Translations under genes and position numbers: made by a program
The notes under the pieces: model-generated
Told to the model about the DNA's origin: nothing
Database searches by the model: none
The model's input: the letters and a program-made list of their open reading frames with translations, nothing else
In this document: one piece after another, positions 59,346-64,000 of the stretch
Position numbering within the stretch: position 1 is the first letter of the stretch
How the letters are laid out: every line of letters starts with the position of its first letter
Assembly (NCBI GenBank): GCA_022747635.1
Contig: JAKTNV010000010.1
Location: forward strand, 43,768,027-43,832,026
Direction of reading: 5' to 3'
DNA length: 64,000 nt
Origin: Hetaerina americana
Lineage: Eukaryota; Arthropoda; Insecta; Odonata; Calopterygidae

Positions 59346-60609
59346 TGAGTTTACGCGTGTAACGTCAGTTTATAGATCCCACGGGAGGAGAGGTCCTCGA
59401 CCCTTTGTTTTTTATATACATGCGGAAGAAATTCTTTCACCCCTAGTCTCATAGTCCGCGTCTAGAACATTGTGCACGATTTTGGTTCGCGTTTGGCGAT
59501 GAGCACTGGATATTTTCGTCCACCACTATAGTTTGCCATATCACAGAATGAATTTTTTTTCATACAATTGAAGTGTGCATGCCTACTTGAAAATTGATAA
59601 AATCACCTTTTCTTTACGAACATTAGGCGTGTGAAAATGTACATCTTTTTCAGATTGTTTGCCTAAGACACATTTCATTTTGATCGAAGGCTTTTATTTT
59701 TGCCCATGTTCATTTTTTTCAAATTTTAAGTATTTTATTGCTAGCGGAGACGTTGTGAGGATGGTTCCTGTATTTGTGTGTGCTGGTATTTTTTAACGCT
59801 TTTATTCCGCGTTTACCTGCTGATTAAAGAATATGTGCAAAAATAATTATTCAATTAGTGTCTTTTACTTAAAATTGCCGTCACTTGCATATATGTGACT
59901 CGTTACGGCGCAGATTCATGTTCTCAGTCTAATAGGAGATATTTCTTTGCCAAATAATTAACCATCTCCCTTAATCTTTCACGCACTATCAGTAAATAAT
60001 TTCGTTTCGTTTCGTTAAAATGGAGGACGTCACCGAAAGAAATATTTTGTGGAAACTTAGCTCCCCAAAAATGATTAGCATGAAGTGTATCTCATTATAT
60101 TGCACAATATCTTTGTATTAATAGCTTCACATTACCAGGACTTATAAAATGAACTTCCTTCATGGCATTTATTTATACGTAGTGGGTTAATACTGGAAAA
60201 AGTACTAAAATTTATTTATGTAATTAATTCTCTGAAAAATGGCGGTTTAAAGTAACCGGATAGGATCTAGGGAAATTGGGTGGAAATAAAAAGTGGCAAA
60301 GAAGCCATTTCTTGAACTTAGCGTTATTTCACCCATTCATTTAATTTATCAATCTGATGGTTGGATGGTTACAACCCTTCTACCAATTCTAAACCCTTTA
60401 CTCCCTGATAATTCCTGTCTTTCATCCACTCTGACTTGGCTTTCGTCTTTATTCCTCGGCCTTCCTTGTATGCTTGTTCCTTTTATTTTACCTGTAATTA
60501 CCTCCCCTGACAATTCCTTTGTGTTTCAACGCTTGCCCAATCCATTTGGTTCCTCTTTTACACATCGCACTGATGCATTTTGCCAATAAACCGTGGCAAT
60601 TAACGGGAA
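59346..60609. other. Unique AT-rich sequence
   Basis: No gene recognised. A short (TTTCG)n run lies at about 59999-60016. A 98-codon plus frame (60293-60589) has no known family. Confidence 0.4.
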
Positions 60610-60715
60610 TTATCATTTTTTTGGCAAGGATTCGAACCCGAAACATATAATCTGTGAGATAGTTTAACACTTGATCAGCAATTTCGAGATCTGGGTTTGT
60701 CAAGTCAGGTGATTA
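60610..60715 (-). mobile_element. tRNA-like SINE head (family 4)
   Basis: On the minus strand, TTGCTGATCAAG (60681-60670) fits an A box and GGGTTCGAATCC (60639-60628) is an excellent B box, 31 bases downstream. The enclosed sequence cannot fold into a proper tRNA cloverleaf that I can see, so a SINE head is likelier than a tRNA gene. A T-rich stretch (60615-60622 plus strand, A-rich in element sense) follows the head. Any body would extend toward 60500 but I have no second copy for comparison. Confidence 0.5.
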
Positions 60716-61603
60716 TATTTGTGGCAACTTTCCGCAAATTTATATCTAAACTTAGCAAGCACACGTCGCTGCAGTTCTCTTAGTGGTGGTGCCAATGAAA
60801 TAATTGTCCTAGCATGAAGATAAAGAGCCACTGTGGAAAGTAAAGATTTGACTTCGCAATAAATTTTTTAACCTCCTTAAATCCTACTCAAGAGGCCAAA
60901 AGTCTCCCCTCTTCCATTCTTATTCAAGGCATTCCTCAAGCACTCACCATCTTACATCACACCAAGTCGCCTCCGCTGCAATCATACGGCTGACTCTCTC
61001 TCTCTCTTAGCCTTTCCACTCCTAGGCACGTAGCCAAGGACACGAGGGTCTTCAATCATTCCCCTTCCGAAAATTCAAGACGATTCTTTTGATAAACTGG
61101 GCTGAGAAGAAAAAGTAACCAGAGTCTGGTAATGGCCATGGAAGCGAGGTGGCGTCAATAATTGCGTGATTTTACCCCCACGACATAGATACGAAGACTA
61201 ACACATGGTAGGAGTTTTGGTGATTTTTAAGCTTGAGAAAATGTTGTAGATTGATTTTTGGCCGGTTCTAGTCAAGTATGTCGGTTTCAACATCCGTGAA
61301 GGGGCTCGCGGAAATTTCTCCACGAATTGGTGTAGAAACTTGGCTACCATCAAGCGTAATTTTTTTTCGGCGTCGTAAATAAATTTATATTTCAGACTTT
61401 CTCTTTAATCTTTAATATGTAGCTCTGTTGAAAATTAATGGGTTTAAGTTGGCCTTTTTATGTGCAGGCGAAAGAATTCTATGACCTGCTGTCATTTTGT
61501 GGAAGAAGGGCTTTGTGTGTTTGTTTGTAGGAAGAAACGGTTGTGGCAATTTTTAATTAAGACAAGATAAAGAAAAAAAGTAGCATGAAGAGAAGAAAAG
61601 TAT
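60716..61603. other. Unique sequence, no gene recognised
   Basis: Ordinary AT-rich DNA without boxes, terminal repeats or long open frames. Confidence 0.4.
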
Positions 61604-61745
61604 ATTATATTCATATATATGTATTGTATATTTATATGATATGTATATATGTATTTATAATATATGTATGCACGTGTATTATATATAATATGTATATATA
61701 TGTGTGTGTGTGTGTGTGTGTATTATATATATAGTTATATACATT
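61604..61745. repeat. TA-rich array with (TG)n
   Basis: Imperfect TA/TATG/TAATA array with a GT run at about 61701-61720. Confidence 0.9.
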
Positions 61746-62310
61746 TAAATCTTTAGCAGGAGGAATGGCGGCGGAAGTATAGAACTGGGAAAACTAGTAT
61801 TACAAGAAGAATTTAAAGGAGTTCTATCCTTTGAGAAGCAAGATCAACAAGGATAGATGGAAAAAATAAAGAATTTCGACAAATATCACAAGCCAAGAAG
61901 TCTAGTTGCTAGGAAAGAATTCATTTCCAGCACGAAGTCTCGGCTTTGAAGTACGAAAAAAAATTCATCCAACCATAATGGTGGAATCTACTTCCCTAAG
62001 GAGGGCATTAGTAGAAAAAAAGATCGGAGACGACGGAAAAGCGACGCCATTGCAAAATGATGAAGATCAAATGGACTGAGCTGTCGACAAACGGAGGAAC
62101 TCGACTACGAAGAGATCGACGAAGAAACAAGCGTGGGGAAAACGTCGATAAGGCGAAGGGATAAGCACACTCTTCGGGAATATGTCGAGTCATGGAAGCT
62201 TGTTTGAAGATAGCTGAATAAGTTGGAAGTTTACAGAAGAAACTACAGAGGCAACGGATCTCGTACATGATACGCTTAAAGGAGGCATGAAAATGAAGGA
62301 ATAGGAATAT
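61746..62310. other. Purine-rich segment following a TA array
   Basis: The plus strand is A/G-rich for over 500 bp, unlike the flanks. Plus-strand frames are rich in Lys, Arg and Glu but interrupted by many stops. The only longer open frame is on the minus strand (86 codons, 62008-62268). It may be a decayed coding remnant of a retroelement, since other retroelement fragments here also abut TA arrays, but no motif is diagnostic. Confidence 0.25.
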
Positions 62311-62995
62311 GTGCAGATATTAACTTGGACTCTATTGGAGTTATGCATCTATCCAGTTGTAGGAATTAGGGTGAATTAATGATGAAAAAGATGTTTCAAA
62401 TTTATCCATGAAATATTGAAATACGATCGGCGTCAGTCCTTCATGGTATACACATATACCTTTACTAATAACGAAGGGTAGCGTCGGTCAGTAATTTAAT
62501 CACTTGGAATTTAGCTACCGACGGGACTTAGAATGCCTAGAGGAATGATTGCTATAATAACTGCTGCAGAAGCAGGGGAGTTGAATTCTTCTAAGTGCGT
62601 CTATTCCTTACGGACGCCTGTGGAACATATGAAATGGTGTGAAAATTATGAGACCTTGCGCTCAGCGGATTGTTGTACAGAGGTGCTTCTTTCACGCATT
62701 AGATGTGGAATCCGTTCTTTTCTGATCGGGCGCGTGAAAGTCGTGGATTACGCTTTTAAATACCTTTAATGGCGTCGCTTTTGTCCTCTGCAAGCAGTTC
62801 TGTTCATTTCCATGACGCGAAACATCTGTTTTACTCCCGCAAGCCTTACGCGGTCCGAGCGTTGTCGATACTTAAAATGTGTTGAGGGCCAGCTGCCAAG
62901 TCTCTCCTGGCTGGCTGCATACGAGTGTAGAAAAAAATATATGTTTAATGGCTGCGAGTGAAATCCCCTATGAAACATAATCCTGCATACTTGCC
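62311..62995. other. Unique sequence, no gene recognised
   Basis: Open frames of 70-78 codons without recognisable domains. Confidence 0.4.
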
Positions 62996-63395
62996 CGCCT
63001 CCCTTTATTCATTCTTCCTCTCACCCTGTCTGTCTCTCATTCCTCCTCTCTCCTGTGCCGTCCACGCACACTCAATCTCGCAGGCGGCCGAGACCCTTTT
63101 TCCCTTCCCGGCATTCCATCTCTCACCACTGTGGTCGTTAGGGACGCGAGGAGTGAAGGGGAGTGCGGTGAAGGGATGGAGAAGGGGGAGGGGTCCTCCC
63201 GCCAACGTCAACGCGTGCATTGCTTTTGTGGACCCTGTAAATGTGGTTGTTGAGTGAACAGCCTGGAGGTTCCCAAGAACCCTTTTGAAGCAAGGGGACA
63301 GGAGATATTGGGAGGGCCTGAGTTTGGGGCGGGGGAGGGATGGTGGGGATTAGTGACTAGTGGAGGGGGAGGTGTGTGTGTGTGTGTGTATGCTG
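62996..63395. other. CpG/GC-rich island, C-rich then G-rich, with (GT)n
   Basis: Pyrimidine-rich at 63000-63140, then G-rich at 63150-63380 with (GT)n at 63372-63389. The two halves have opposite strand bias around about 63145. Candidate regulatory island by composition only. Confidence 0.35.
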
Positions 63396-64000
63396 TCGGG
63401 TGGGGAACTGCCTTTACTTACACGAGCACGGAGTTGATGCGGCGAGATCGTAGCCGTGAGCGCGCTAACAGAGCTAATGGCCGATTATTAGCGCTGGCCG
63501 TTAAATTTCTAGTCGCGCTGTTTTTTGCAATGTTGATAATTACTATGTATTGTTCGGGCAATTAACATATATCCGGCGAAAAATTTCAAGCACATCGCTA
63601 CAATGTTATCACAATCGAATCACATAATGACTAATCGTGTTGTCAACGTCATCATTCTTCCAGGGAAAAATGTATACATTAAATGACATGTAACAATAAA
63701 TTGTGGTATTAAATTGACTGAATATCATTTCCATTACGTTTGTATTTTTTGTATATATTTAACACTTTTGGTTCATTTTGAAAATTAAGCTGCCTAGTTA
63801 ATGCATTCTGCATTAAATGGAGTACCTGATTTTATATTTTCTTCCTAAGACAGTTGTGGTGGAAAATAAAATACCCGTGGTATTTGTTTGAAACTTCAGG
63901 CTACAGGCACGATTTCCGTCGTATCCCGTCGGGTAATTCTTACGTAACTTCTTCCAATTTGATTTCAGAAATATCTGGATCATTTTTCAGCCCGGATGAT
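63396..64000. other. Unique sequence, no gene recognised
   Basis: AT-rich to the window edge. Nothing recognisable. Confidence 0.4.

Overview
The window looks like non-coding, repeat-rich nuclear DNA of an arthropod, most likely an insect with a large genome. The evidence is three mariner (DD34D) transposons, several tRNA-derived SINE families with arthropod-style pol III heads, a 5'-truncated non-LTR retrotransposon, long (TA)n/(CA)n arrays, and many short CpG-rich islands. A hemimetabolous insect such as an odonate would fit, but that is only a guess. I found no convincing host protein-coding exon, no canonical tRNA, rRNA or snRNA gene, and no CRISPR array. The only recognisable proteins belong to transposable elements.

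Layout. 1-6060 is unique AT-rich DNA with a LINE/SINE-type 3' tail near 3.33 kb and a perfect 23-bp hairpin at 4.62 kb. 6.06-7.80 kb is a nest of TA/CA arrays holding short retroelement fragments. 8.9-10.9 kb holds three G-rich CpG islands. 14.41-15.16 kb is a deletion-derivative mariner that keeps only the DNA-binding part of its transposase. 18.0-18.8 kb is the longest CpG island. 19.74-20.00 kb is a SINE. 21.17-22.10 kb is the 3' end of a LINE. 23.87-25.20 kb is a nearly complete mariner. 25.89 kb has a second perfect hairpin. 29.84-30.05 kb and 46.88-47.07 kb are two copies of one SINE family. 33.3-33.44 kb is an AT-rich duplication ending in a hairpin. 38.40-38.79 kb holds two tRNA-like heads in tandem. 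40.98-41.11 kb is a foldback sequence. 43.9-44.94 kb is a second TA-array nest with a truncated SINE. 52.47-54.35 kb is a TA array split by a third mariner with perfect 30-bp terminal repeats. 60.6 kb has another tRNA-like SINE head, and 61.6-62.3 kb a TA array followed by a purine-rich segment.

How the parts relate. The elements do not form a pathway but they share signals. Mariner needs TA targets, and one copy sits inside a TA array. Short fragments with a TTGAGAAGG / CGAAA signature, possibly Penelope-like in origin, recur beside TA arrays at 6.2, 7.4-7.6 and 44.2 kb. Every reading-frame break found in the two near-complete mariners and the LINE is a one-base length change in an A/T run, with no nonsense codon. 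That could reflect young elements or consensus errors in the assembly. The 14.4 kb mariner derivative keeps an uninterrupted 133-codon frame for the helix-turn-helix half of a transposase without its catalytic half.
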